A stretch of DNA of 51,074 nt from Flagellimonas aurea (GTDB taxonomy: Bacteria > Bacteroidota > Bacteroidia > Flavobacteriales > Flavobacteriaceae): assembly GCF_017313785.1 (NCBI RefSeq), contig NZ_JAFLNL010000017.1:1-51074 (forward strand), in the 5' to 3' direction. The first letter of the stretch is position 1. Each line of letters starts with the position of its first letter. A model generated the notes under the pieces. The model had not been told where the DNA came from. It ran no database searches and saw nothing but the letters and a program-made list of their open reading frames with translations. Below are positions 41,043 to 49,549 of the stretch, piece by piece. Both the position numbers and the translations under genes were made by a program.

Positions 41043-43571
41043 ATGGCGGAAGGAGAAAAGTTAATTCCCATTAATATTGAGGATGAGATGAAATCTGCCT
41101 ACATTGATTATTCAATGTCGGTCATTGTGTCACGTGCCCTGCCAGATGTTCGTGATGGTTTAAAGCCTGTTCACCGTAGAGTGCTCTACGGAATGCACGA
41201 TTTGGGTGTCAGGTCCAATAGTTCGCATAAAAAGTCCGCCCGTATCGTGGGTGAGGTTTTGGGTAAGTATCACCCACATGGTGATTCTTCCGTATATGAT
41301 ACCATGGTGCGTATGGCCCAGGAGTGGAGCCTTAGGTACATGTTGGTGGATGGTCAAGGTAACTTTGGTTCTGTGGATGGCGATAGCCCGGCGGCTATGC
41401 GTTATACCGAGGCCAAAATGCGCAAGATCGCAGAGGAGATGTTGGCCGATATCGATAAGGATACGGTGGATCATCAACTCAATTTTGATGATACCATTCA
41501 GGAACCTACCGTATTGCCGACCCGTATCCCCAATTTATTGGTGAACGGAGCCTCTGGTATTGCTGTGGGTATGGCTACCAATATGCCTCCACACAACCTA
41601 TGTGAGGTTGTGGATGGTACCGTAGCCTATATTGATAATCATGATATTGAAATAGATGAGCTTATAACGCACATTAAGGCACCCGATTTCCCTACGGGGG
41701 GAATCATTTATGGCTATGATGGCGTAAAAGAAGCCTTTCATACAGGACGCGGCCGTGTTGTGATGCGTGCCAAGGCCACTATAGAAGAAGTTCAGGGGAA
41801 AGAAAGTATCGTTGTTACCGAAATCCCCTATCAAGTAAACAAGGCGGACATGATCAAGAAGACCGCCGACCTTGTGAACGAAAAGAAGATAGAAGGTATA
41901 TCTACTATTAGGGATGAGTCCGATAGAAACGGGATGCGTATCGTTTACATTTTGAAGCGTGATGCAATTCCGAACATTGTGCTTAACATGTTGTACAAGT
42001 ACACCGCACTTCAATCCTCTTTTAGTGTCAACAATATTGCGCTTGTCAATGGTAGGCCGGAATTGTTGAACCTTAAGGATATTATCCACCATTTTGTGGA
42101 GCACAGGCACGAGGTTGTGGTTCGTAGAACCAGGTTCGAGCTAAAAAAAGCTGAGGACCGTGCCCATATCTTGGAGGGACTTATCATAGCTTCCGATAAT
42201 ATTGATGAGGTAATCGCGATCATTAGAGGTTCTTCCAATGTTGAGGAGGCGCGTAACAAATTGATGGAGCGCTTCAAATTGACCGAGGTTCAGGCCAAGG
42301 CAATTGTTGAAATGCGTTTGCGTCAGCTTACCGGACTGGAGCAGGACAAATTGCGTGAAGAACATGCGGAACTTTTGAAGACTATCGAAGATTTGAAGGA
42401 TATTCTTGAAAAGAAGGAGCGTAGAATGCAAATCATCAAAGATGAGCTTCTTGAAGTAAAGGAGAAGTACGGTGACGATAGAAGGTCCGAAATTAACTAC
42501 GCGGGCGGTGATTTGAGCATCGAGGATATGATTCCGGATGAACAAGTGGTGATTACCATTTCACATGCCGGCTATATCAAAAGAACATCGCTTACCGAGT
42601 ACAAGACGCAGAACAGGGGAGGAGTTGGTCAAAAAGCATCTTCTACCCGAAATGAAGATTTCTTGGAGCACCTATTTGTGGGTACCAACCATCAATACAT
42701 GTTGTTCTTTACCCAAAATGGAAAATGTTTCTGGATGCGTGTGTTCGAAATTCCGGAGGGAAGTAGAACATCTAAAGGTAGAGCAATCCAAAACCTGATC
42801 AATATAGAACAGGATGATAAGGTCAAGGCCTTTATCTGTACCCAAGACCTTAAGGACGAAGACTATGTGAACAGTCACTATGTCATTATGGCAACCAAAA
42901 AGGGAACGGTCAAGAAAACTTCCTTGGAACAATATTCCAGACCACGTCAAAATGGTATCAATGCGATTACGGTAAAAGACGGGGATGAGCTTTTAGAGGC
43001 TAAGTTGACCACAGGAACCAGTCAAATATTCCTTGGGCTCAAATCTGGTAAAGCCATTCGTTTTGAAGAATCCAAGACACGACCGATGGGAAGAAATGCT
43101 TCTGGTGTTAGAGGTGTAACCCTGGCCGATGACAATGATGAGGTCGTAGGCATGGTTTCCGTTCATAATTTTGAAGACAACATTCTTGTAGTATCTGAAA
43201 GAGGGTATGGCAAACGTTCCAATATTGAAGATTACAGGATAACCAATAGGGGAGGAAAGGGTGTCAAAACCATTTCCATTACCGAGAAAACAGGAGGTCT
43301 TGTAGCTATCAAAAACGTTACCGATACCGATGATTTAATGATCATCAACAAGTCGGGAATCGCCATCCGAATGGGAGTTGAAAATCTTAGGGTCATGGGA
43401 AGGGCCACACAAGGGGTTCGCCTGATCAACCTTAAGGATAGTGATTCAATAGCTGCCGTTGCAAAAGTGATGAAAGAGGACGACCCAGTGGACGAAGATG
43501 ATATCTTGGATATCGAGGTCAAAGGGGAAGATGGCACGGCTATTGATGATACTACGGACGAAAAAGAATAA
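41043..43571 (+). CDS. gyrA: DNA gyrase subunit A
   Basis: 842 residues. ALPDVRDGLKPVHRRVL at residues 32-48; the catalytic tyrosine is Y121 in AAMRYTEAKM; the quinolone region reads HPHGDSSVYD with Ser82 and Asp86 (E. coli S83, D87), the sensitive state. The GyrA box QNRGGVGQKA, near residue 523, marks this as gyrase and not topoisomerase IV. The C-terminal six-bladed pinwheel is followed by an acidic tail (EDDPVDEDDILDIE). A single gene, then 51 bases to the TPR gene. Confidence 0.97.
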   Translation: MAEGEKLIPINIEDEMKSAYIDYSMSVIVSRALPDVRDGLKPVHRRVLYGMHDLGVRSNSSHKKSARIVGEVLGKYHPHGDSSVYDTMVRMAQEWSLRYMLVDGQGNFGSVDGDSPAAMRYTEAKMRKIAEEMLADIDKDTVDHQLNFDDTIQEPTVLPTRIPNLLVNGASGIAVGMATNMPPHNLCEVVDGTVAYIDNHDIEIDELITHIKAPDFPTGGIIYGYDGVKEAFHTGRGRVVMRAKATIEEVQGKESIVVTEIPYQVNKADMIKKTADLVNEKKIEGISTIRDESDRNGMRIVYILKRDAIPNIVLNMLYKYTALQSSFSVNNIALVNGRPELLNLKDIIHHFVEHRHEVVVRRTRFELKKAEDRAHILEGLIIASDNIDEVIAIIRGSSNVEEARNKLMERFKLTEVQAKAIVEMRLRQLTGLEQDKLREEHAELLKTIEDLKDILEKKERRMQIIKDELLEVKEKYGDDRRSEINYAGGDLSIEDMIPDEQVVITISHAGYIKRTSLTEYKTQNRGGVGQKASSTRNEDFLEHLFVGTNHQYMLFFTQNGKCFWMRVFEIPEGSRTSKGRAIQNLINIEQDDKVKAFICTQDLKDEDYVNSHYVIMATKKGTVKKTSLEQYSRPRQNGINAITVKDGDELLEAKLTTGTSQIFLGLKSGKAIRFEESKTRPMGRNASGVRGVTLADDNDEVVGMVSVHNFEDNILVVSERGYGKRSNIEDYRITNRGGKGVKTISITEKTGGLVAIKNVTDTDDLMIINKSGIAIRMGVENLRVMGRATQGVRLINLKDSDSIAAVAKVMKEDDPVDEDDILDIEVKGEDGTAIDDTTDEKE

Positions 43572-43622
43572 TTAGTATATTAAGTAATAATCGATAAACA
43601 CTAAATAATTTCAATTTTAAAC

Positions 43623-44885
43623 ATGAGAACAAGAATATTAATGCTATTGGCCGTAGGGGTGTCTACAATAGGATTTGCCCAGAAGGATGAGATGAAGACG
43701 GCAGAAAAGGCTCTTAAGGATGGTGATGCTGCAGCCGCAAAAGCTGCTTTGGTAAGTGCATCTTCCACAATCGGTTCGGCCAAGGAGAAAGATCAGGCCG
43801 AGTATTATGCCCTTTTGGGAAATGCAAACTATGAGTTGGCCAAAAAAGGCGAGGTTTCCGCATTTCAAGAAGCCGTTGATGCATACAACAAAGTAGTTGA
43901 AATAGAAGAAGCGGACGGAAAATCCAAATACACTTCTGTTGCACAAGAAAAAATGAGCCAAATGACGGCTGATTTGGTAAACTCTGCCGTTGAGGACAAC
44001 AATAACAAAAAGTTCGGTGACGCAGCAGAGAAATTGTATATGGGCTACAAACTAAGCCCTAAAGATACCGTGTATCTATACTATGCAGCCAGTAGTGCTG
44101 TAAACGGTCAGAATTATGAAGAAGCCTTAAAATATTACAAAGAGCTTAAAGATTTGGGTTACAATGGTGAGTCTACAACATATACTGCTGTAAACGTTGA
44201 GTCCGGTGAAACTGAAACCATGGACAAGGCAACCCGTGACCTTTATGTAAAAGCAGGTACGCACAAAGATCCTAAAGAGGAAGTCAGCCCATCCAAAAAA
44301 CCGGAAATCGTTAAGAACATCGCTTTGATCTACCAACAAATGGGAGAGAACGAAAAAGCAATTGAAGCGTATGCTGATGCAAGAGCTGAAAACCCAGAAG
44401 ATGTAAATCTAGTTTTGGGTGAAGCTAACCTATACTATGCCATCGGGGATAAGGACAAATTCAAGGAATTGATGGGGCAAGCCTCTGCTATGGCTCCCGA
44501 CAATGCCGATTTACTGTACAATATCGGTGTAATCAATATGGAGCAAGGAAACTTGCAAGATGCAAGGGATGCTTACAAGAAAGCGTTGGCCATTGATCCA
44601 GGTTATATCAATGCACTATTGAACCTTTCCACTACATACGTGAACGAAGGTAATGGTCTTATTGATGAAATGAACGCATTGGGAACCTCCAAGGCCGATA
44701 TCGCCAAGTACGATGAGCTTAAGGAGAAAAAAGATAGTTTGTTCAAAGAAGGAGCTGCTGTTTTGGAGGATGCTTTGCAATCAAACCCAGATAACGAAAG
44801 CATCTTGACCCAGTTGAAAAATATTTATGGAGCTTTGGGAGACAATGAAAACTTCATGAGAATCAAAAAGCTTTTGGGGGAGTAA
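43623..44885 (+). CDS. Exported tetratricopeptide-repeat protein
   Basis: 420 residues with a signal peptide (LMLLAVGVSTIGFAQ, residues 1-20). TPR-type helix pairs occur throughout: YYALLGNANYELAKKGEVSAFQEAVDAYNKVV near 60-90, LYYAASSAVNGQNYEEALKYYKELKDLG near 140-165, and the most canonical NIALIYQQMGENEKAIEAYADARAENPEDVNLV near 228-260 and LLYNIGVINMEQGNLQDARDAYKKALAIDPGYINALL near 300-335. A periplasmic scaffold is likely; partner unknown. It follows gyrA by 51 bases and ends at a strong terminator. Confidence 0.9.
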   Translation: MRTRILMLLAVGVSTIGFAQKDEMKTAEKALKDGDAAAAKAALVSASSTIGSAKEKDQAEYYALLGNANYELAKKGEVSAFQEAVDAYNKVVEIEEADGKSKYTSVAQEKMSQMTADLVNSAVEDNNNKKFGDAAEKLYMGYKLSPKDTVYLYYAASSAVNGQNYEEALKYYKELKDLGYNGESTTYTAVNVESGETETMDKATRDLYVKAGTHKDPKEEVSPSKKPEIVKNIALIYQQMGENEKAIEAYADARAENPEDVNLVLGEANLYYAIGDKDKFKELMGQASAMAPDNADLLYNIGVINMEQGNLQDARDAYKKALAIDPGYINALLNLSTTYVNEGNGLIDEMNALGTSKADIAKYDELKEKKDSLFKEGAAVLEDALQSNPDNESILTQLKNIYGALGDNENFMRIKKLLGE

Positions 44886-44910
44886 TCACTTTCGCATCCT
44901 ATAAAAAATG

Positions 44911-44937
44911 AGCCCCGATAATTCGGGGCTTTTTTTA
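44911..44937 (+). terminator. Bidirectional terminator between the TPR and NlpC/P60 genes
   Basis: AGCCCCGA (44911-44918), TAAT, TCGGGGCT (44923-44930) and T7. On the minus strand it is followed by a T6 run at 44908-44903, so it can serve the convergent peptidase gene whose stop it touches. Confidence 0.85.
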
Positions 44938-45687
44938 TATCACTTTTTTGATGACCCGTAATTGATGGGTGTACAGTTTTTCTTCGGAATTGAATATGCC
45001 CGTATGGTCTATTCTGTCAATTCGCACGTGGCCGTTTACATGGATGATGTAATTATCCTTTAGAATGATGCCGACATGGTCTATAACACCCTCGTTATCA
45101 TCAAAAAAAGCCAAGTCGCCAGGTTCGCTTTCTTCAATAAAACTCAATGCTTCTCCTTGCTTGGACTGACCTTCCGCTGTACGTTCCAACATATGGCCAT
45201 TTATTTTATATACCATTTGTGTAAAGCCGGAACAGTCGATTCCGAATGGAGTTTTTCCTCCAGCTAAATATGGTGCTTTAAGGTACATGACAGCGATATC
45301 CACCAAGCTTTCCTTTGGATTTTGATCCATGCATACATTTCCTTCAAAAGTATGGTTGAGCAGGGTAGAGGAATTTATCATAGAGCCCAAAAGGATGGGC
45401 AATAGCATGCCATCGTTGGTGCAGATATGTGAAATAATGTCAGAGGATATCTTTTGTGAAACCTGGTTGTCTATTTGGTCATAGACCTCCTCGGCGATAA
45501 ATCGAAATTGGTTATTGGGAATCCAACCTTCAAATTTGTCATAAGCCGACCTGATCTTGCTCCATTTTTTCCTGCTCTCCAAAACTTTAAAATGCTCCCC
45601 GTATAATAATTGGGAAGACATTTCGGCACAATCGTCCGGATTTGTTCTAATGGGAACAATACTTAGAGGACAAATTCCATATTGCAT
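44935..45687 (-). CDS. NlpC/P60 (C40) cell-wall peptidase with SH3 domain
   Basis: 250 residues. N-terminal SH3b-like part (about 1-65, with QLLYGEHFKVLESRKKWSKIRSAYDKFEGWIP). The C-terminal NlpC/P60 domain has the catalytic cysteine in FGIDCSGFTQMVYK near 156, the histidine in GVIDHVGIILKD near 208, and HVNG near 220 as third site. It resembles YkfC-like gamma-D-glutamyl dipeptidyl-peptidases that trim peptidoglycan peptides during recycling. No signal peptide is seen, which fits a cytoplasmic recycling role. 20 bases downstream of the thiolase start direction (same strand), so possibly cotranscribed after it. Confidence 0.9.
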   Translation of the reverse strand: MQYGICPLSIVPIRTNPDDCAEMSSQLLYGEHFKVLESRKKWSKIRSAYDKFEGWIPNNQFRFIAEEVYDQIDNQVSQKISSDIISHICTNDGMLLPILLGSMINSSTLLNHTFEGNVCMDQNPKESLVDIAVMYLKAPYLAGGKTPFGIDCSGFTQMVYKINGHMLERTAEGQSKQGEALSFIEESEPGDLAFFDDNEGVIDHVGIILKDNYIIHVNGHVRIDRIDHTGIFNSEEKLYTHQLRVIKKVI

Positions 45688-45707
45688 TTACTGTACAGAT
45701 TGAATCA

Positions 45708-46883
45708 CTAATTTCTTTCCAAAACAATGGATGATGCTCCACCACCGCCATTACAAATGGCCGCAGCTCCTAATTTGGCATTGTTTTGCTCCAATATATT
45801 CAAGAGGGTGATGGTAATCCTTGCTCCTGAGCAACCCAATGGATGTCCCAAGGAAACCGCACCACCGTTAACGTTTACATTTGAATCATTAAGGCCAAGG
45901 ATTTTCATATTGGCCAGACCCACTACCGAAAACGCTTCGTTGAACTCAAAATAATCAATATCCTCGATGGATACCCCTGCACGGTCCAACGCTTTTGGAA
46001 GCGCCTTTGCCGGGGCGGTCGTGAACCATTCTGGCTCATGTGCGGCATCGGCATATCCTTTAATGGTCGCCAAAGGTGTCAAACCAAGTTCTTTAGCTTT
46101 CTCTTCGCTCATTAAAACAACTGCAGCAGCACCATCATTAATGGTTGAGGCGTTGGCTGCGGTCACCGTACCATCTTTGGAAAATGCGGGCCTTAAGGAC
46201 GCTACCTTCTCCAACTTTACATTTTTATACTCTTCGTCCTCGCTTACCACAATGGGTTCGCCTCTTCGTTGGGGAACCTCTACAGGAACAACTTCATTAT
46301 CAAACTTTCCACTTTTCCATGCTTCTGCAGACCTTTTGTAGGACTGTATGGCGTAGGCATCCTGGTCTTCCCTGCTAAATTTATATTCGGTTGCACATGC
46401 ATCGGCACAAACTCCCATGGCATTTTGATCATAAGCATCCACTAGGCCGTCTTTCTGCATACCATCCACCAAAGTAGCGGGGCCGAACTTGGTTCCACTT
46501 CTCATGTAGGCGTAATGGGGAATGAGGCTCATGTTTTCCATGCCTCCGGCAACAACAATCGAGTTTTCGCCCAAGGCGATGGATTGTGCCCCTTGCATAA
46601 TCGTTTTCATTCCGGAAGAACATACTTTGTTCACTGTGGTGCAGGGCACGGTATTGGGTATTCCGGCAAATATTGCAGCCTGTCTGGCGGGTGCCTGTCC
46701 GGTACCTGCTTGTACCACATTTCCCATCAAAACTTCTTCTACAAGTTCGGGCTTAAGGCCTATTTTATCCAACGCTCCCTTAATGGCAACGGCACCTAAT
46801 TTGGGTGCGGGAACAGAGGACAAAGCTCCCATAAAACTTCCTATCGGTGTTCTTGCTGCGGAAACGATTACTACTTTTTTCAT
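45708..46883 (-). CDS. Acetyl-CoA C-acyltransferase (thiolase)
   Basis: 391 residues, family length. The nucleophile is the cysteine in NKVCSSGMKTI near residue 89, with the active-site histidine in AVSLGHPLGCSGARI near 348, the second cysteine in the same segment, and the glycine-rich AAICNGGGGASSIVL at the end. It runs either beta-ketoacyl-CoA cleavage or acetoacetyl-CoA formation; the sequence alone does not decide. No other fatty acid oxidation genes are adjacent. Confidence 0.95.
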   Translation of the reverse strand: MKKVVIVSAARTPIGSFMGALSSVPAPKLGAVAIKGALDKIGLKPELVEEVLMGNVVQAGTGQAPARQAAIFAGIPNTVPCTTVNKVCSSGMKTIMQGAQSIALGENSIVVAGGMENMSLIPHYAYMRSGTKFGPATLVDGMQKDGLVDAYDQNAMGVCADACATEYKFSREDQDAYAIQSYKRSAEAWKSGKFDNEVVPVEVPQRRGEPIVVSEDEEYKNVKLEKVASLRPAFSKDGTVTAANASTINDGAAAVVLMSEEKAKELGLTPLATIKGYADAAHEPEWFTTAPAKALPKALDRAGVSIEDIDYFEFNEAFSVVGLANMKILGLNDSNVNVNGGAVSLGHPLGCSGARITITLLNILEQNNAKLGAAAICNGGGGASSIVLERN

Positions 46884-46971
46884 ATGTGCATTTTTACTCC
46901 TGCGAAAATACTAAATTTAAATGCAAACCGATAAGGAGCTGGGGCAACTCACTTCTTATATATTAATTTTC

Positions 46972-46979
46972 TATTTTTG
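46972..46979 (+). promoter_or_regulatory. -7 promoter element of the 7TM-HD gene
   Basis: TATTTTTG fits TAnnTTTG, 20 bases before the ATG at 46999; no TTG at -33. Confidence 0.5.
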
Positions 46980-46998
46980 AAGCTAACAGTTTTACGGA

Positions 46999-49035
46999 AT
47001 GGGAAAAACTTTGGATAATGTATATAAACACCAATCACTGGTCTACAAGTATTTCCTGTATGTAGTATCGGTGGCACTCATTGTTTTTTTCTTTCCAAAA
47101 GGAGGCAAGTTTAAGTATGAGTTCCAGAAAGGAAAACCTTGGCAATATGAAAACCTATATGCCCCAATAGATTTTTCCATACAAAAGACTCAAGAGGAAA
47201 TACAGGAGGAACAGTCTTCCATTAGAGCCAACAAAACAGATTATTATACCTACAATGCGTCCTTGATTTCTGATGTAAAGCAAGAAGTACGGGAAGGATT
47301 AAATGCACTTCTGCAATCGGGAAACTACACCTCTTCGGAACGACAATCCCTGAGAAACGCTTCTGAAGAAGTTATTGATGAAATATATGTTCGCGGTATT
47401 TTTCAAAACCTGCCACAATCAAAATCTACCGTGGTGGTCAAGAGCAATGAAGTACAGCCCATTTCTCCAAGTGATTATTTGAGCCTTGAACAGGCAAAAA
47501 AGAAGGTGACCGAGCTTTTCTCGGATGTGGGGGTAGATGGGGCGGAACGTGTTCTGCCTTTACTGAGGAGCAGTCTCAAGGCAAATCTTTTTTATGATGA
47601 CACGCTTACGGAAAGTGCCTTGAACGAAGAACTTTCTAAAATATCCTACACACGAGGAGAGGTCGATCAGGGCCAATTGATTATTTCCAAAGGTGAAATT
47701 GTAGAGAGTGATGACTTTAAAATCCTTAATTCCCTTAAGGATGAATATGAGTCCGATCTGTGGATGGGTAGCAATTACTATTTCATTTTATTGGGATATA
47801 CCATTTTGGTGGCTTTGGTGTTGATTATGTTGTTTTTGTTTTTAAAACGTTACAGGAACGAAATCTTTCAGAACAACAATAAGGTAACATTCATTTTCTT
47901 CAACATCTTATTAATGGTTGTCGCCACAACGATGATGGTCAAGCATTATGAGGATTTTATTTATATGGTTCCGTTGTGCATTCTACCATTGATCTTAAAA
48001 AACTTTTTTGATGCTAGATTAGGGCTTTTTGTACACGTACTAACGGTACTTATCCTTGGTTTTATAGTGCCCAATAGTTTTGAGTACATCTTTTTACAGA
48101 TAATCACGGGTATAGTTACCATATTAACGGCCTCTGAGCTTTATAAGAGGGCGAACCTGTTTATTTCCGTAGGTCAGATAACCTTGATATATATTGTTGG
48201 TTATTTCGCTTTCCACGCGATACACGAAGGTAATATGGACAACATTGAATGGATATTATTCGGTGTGTTTGTTCTAAATGGGTTGCTGACGCTTTTTGCA
48301 CAACCGTTGATATATATGTTCGAGAAAATTTTTGGACTTGTGTCCGACGTGTCCTTATTGGAGCTTTCCGACACCAACTCCAAATTGCTCAAAGAACTTT
48401 CGGACAAGGCGCCCGGAACTTTTCATCATTCTTTGCAAGTTGCAAACCTAGCAGAAGCAGCTGCCAACGAAATAGGGGCAAATGCCATGCTGGTAAGGGT
48501 AGGTGCACTTTATCATGATATTGGTAAAATGGAGCGACCTACTTACTTTACGGAGAATCAAATCACCAATGTTAACCCACATGATGACCTTCCTCCGAAG
48601 GAAAGCGCCAAAATCATTATTGACCACGTGATCAATGGGATAGAGATTGCCAGAAAAAATAAGCTGCCCGACAGGGTGATAGATTTTATAAGAACCCACC
48701 ATGGAACAACATTGGTCTACTATTTCTATAAAAAACAGCAAGAGTTGGAACAGGATGTGGATAGGAGTGATTTTGAGTATCCGGGTCCCATACCTTTTTC
48801 CAAGGAAACAGCTATATTAATGATGTCCGATGCCGTTGAGGCAGCATCAAAAAGTTTGAAGAATCCTACATTTACCATTATTGATGAGTTCGTGGAGAAA
48901 ATCGTAAAAGGTCAAATGCAGGCCAATCAATACTTGAACGCCAATATTACCCTAAAGGAGATTGAGATGGTGAAGAAAGTACTCAAACAAAAGCTTACAA
49001 ATATTTATCATTTGCGTGTGGAATATCCTGAATAG
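46999..49035 (+). CDS. 7TM-HD phosphodiesterase (PgpH-like)
   Basis: 678 residues. One N-terminal helix (about 17-35), an extracytoplasmic domain (about 40-255), a block of seven membrane helices (about 260-460) and a cytoplasmic HD domain (about 475-660). HD motif: TFHHSLQVANLAEAA and GALYHDIGKMERPTYF, then IDHVINGIEIARK and RTHHGTTLVYYFY. This is the 7TMR-HDED architecture of PgpH, which cleaves cyclic di-AMP in Listeria. A c-di-AMP role here is inferred from that relationship. No operon partner. Confidence 0.9.
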   Translation: MGKTLDNVYKHQSLVYKYFLYVVSVALIVFFFPKGGKFKYEFQKGKPWQYENLYAPIDFSIQKTQEEIQEEQSSIRANKTDYYTYNASLISDVKQEVREGLNALLQSGNYTSSERQSLRNASEEVIDEIYVRGIFQNLPQSKSTVVVKSNEVQPISPSDYLSLEQAKKKVTELFSDVGVDGAERVLPLLRSSLKANLFYDDTLTESALNEELSKISYTRGEVDQGQLIISKGEIVESDDFKILNSLKDEYESDLWMGSNYYFILLGYTILVALVLIMLFLFLKRYRNEIFQNNNKVTFIFFNILLMVVATTMMVKHYEDFIYMVPLCILPLILKNFFDARLGLFVHVLTVLILGFIVPNSFEYIFLQIITGIVTILTASELYKRANLFISVGQITLIYIVGYFAFHAIHEGNMDNIEWILFGVFVLNGLLTLFAQPLIYMFEKIFGLVSDVSLLELSDTNSKLLKELSDKAPGTFHHSLQVANLAEAAANEIGANAMLVRVGALYHDIGKMERPTYFTENQITNVNPHDDLPPKESAKIIIDHVINGIEIARKNKLPDRVIDFIRTHHGTTLVYYFYKKQQELEQDVDRSDFEYPGPIPFSKETAILMMSDAVEAASKSLKNPTFTIIDEFVEKIVKGQMQANQYLNANITLKEIEMVKKVLKQKLTNIYHLRVEYPE

Positions 49036-49077
49036 CAGGGGTATTATAAAAGTTCCATTAAAAAAGTGAAAAAATAG

Positions 49078-49108
49078 TTGCGATCTTACATCTGAAAAGG
49101 TACATTTG
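49078..49108 (+). promoter_or_regulatory. Promoter of the tRNA-Ser/tRNA-Pro unit
   Basis: TTG (49078-49080), 20-base spacer, TACATTTG (49101-49108): full consensus, about 40 bases before the first tRNA. Confidence 0.65.
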
Positions 49109-49147
49109 CATCCGCATTTTTAGGGTGCACGTTCATAGAACATAATA

Positions 49148-49231
49148 GGAGAGGTGCCGGAGTGGTAACGGAGCAGATTGCTAATCTGTCAGCGCGTAAG
49201 TGCTGCCTGGGTTCGAGTCCCAGTCTCTCCG
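49148..49231 (+). tRNA. tRNA-Ser (anticodon GCT)
   Basis: 84 nt with a long variable arm. Acceptor GGAGAGG pairs with TCTCTCC, discriminator G49231. Anticodon loop in CAGATTGCTAATCTG gives GCT (49180-49182). T arm GGGTTCGAGTCCC. No encoded CCA. Confidence 0.95.
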
Positions 49232-49247
49232 CTTTTTCCAAAATTTT

Positions 49248-49322
49248 CGGGGTGTAGCGTAGCCCGGTTATCGCGCCTGCTTTGGGAGCAGGAGGTCGCA
49301 GGTTCGAATCCTGCCACCCCGA
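49248..49322 (+). tRNA. tRNA-Pro (anticodon TGG)
   Basis: 75 nt. Acceptor CGGGGTG pairs with CACCCCG, discriminator A49322. Anticodon stem CCTGC/GCAGG with loop TTTGGGA gives TGG. T arm CAGGTTCGAATCCTG. No encoded CCA. Its 3' end is the likely integration target of the element that follows. Confidence 0.95.
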
Positions 49323-49549
49323 CAAATAGGGTATTAAATAAAATCATTTAATACGTAAATTAATGAAAACCAGTAAAATACATTTTTACTGGTTTTTTTT
49401 ATTGCCATTTGAAGGCATATCCGTTAGTGTCCTATTTCGTGTCCTATTTTTTAGGAAAGAAATTCCTAAATTTACAGTTCACAGCCCGTATTTGACTTTC
49501 GAGGCGATTTGGCTTTCGTTCAAGGAAATGTTTAACCTAAACGAAAGTG
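49323..49549 (+). other. Candidate attachment (attL) region with repeats
   Basis: Between tRNA-Pro and the integrase lie, in order: a perfect 9-bp inverted repeat GTATTAAAT-N6-ATTTAATAC (49331-49354); a hairpin AAAACCAGTAAAA / TTTTTACTGGTTTT ending in T8 (49366-49398), which could terminate the tRNA transcript; two direct copies of GTGTCCTATTT (49427-49437 and 49439-49449); and a perfect 8-bp inverted repeat TTTAGGAA-N5-TTCCTAAA (49450-49470). These resemble the core- and arm-type sites beside tyrosine recombinase genes; the att core itself is not proven. Confidence 0.5.

Noticed and set aside
41270..41310. Possible quinolone-resistance mutation in gyrA
   Set aside because: Ser82 and Asp86 are the sensitive-type residues; Ser instead of Ala at the next position is ordinary variation.
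49086..49325. Minus-strand ORF of 79 codons containing GWQDSNLRPPAPKAG
   Set aside because: It is the antisense translation of the two tRNA genes, a well-known kind of spurious protein call.
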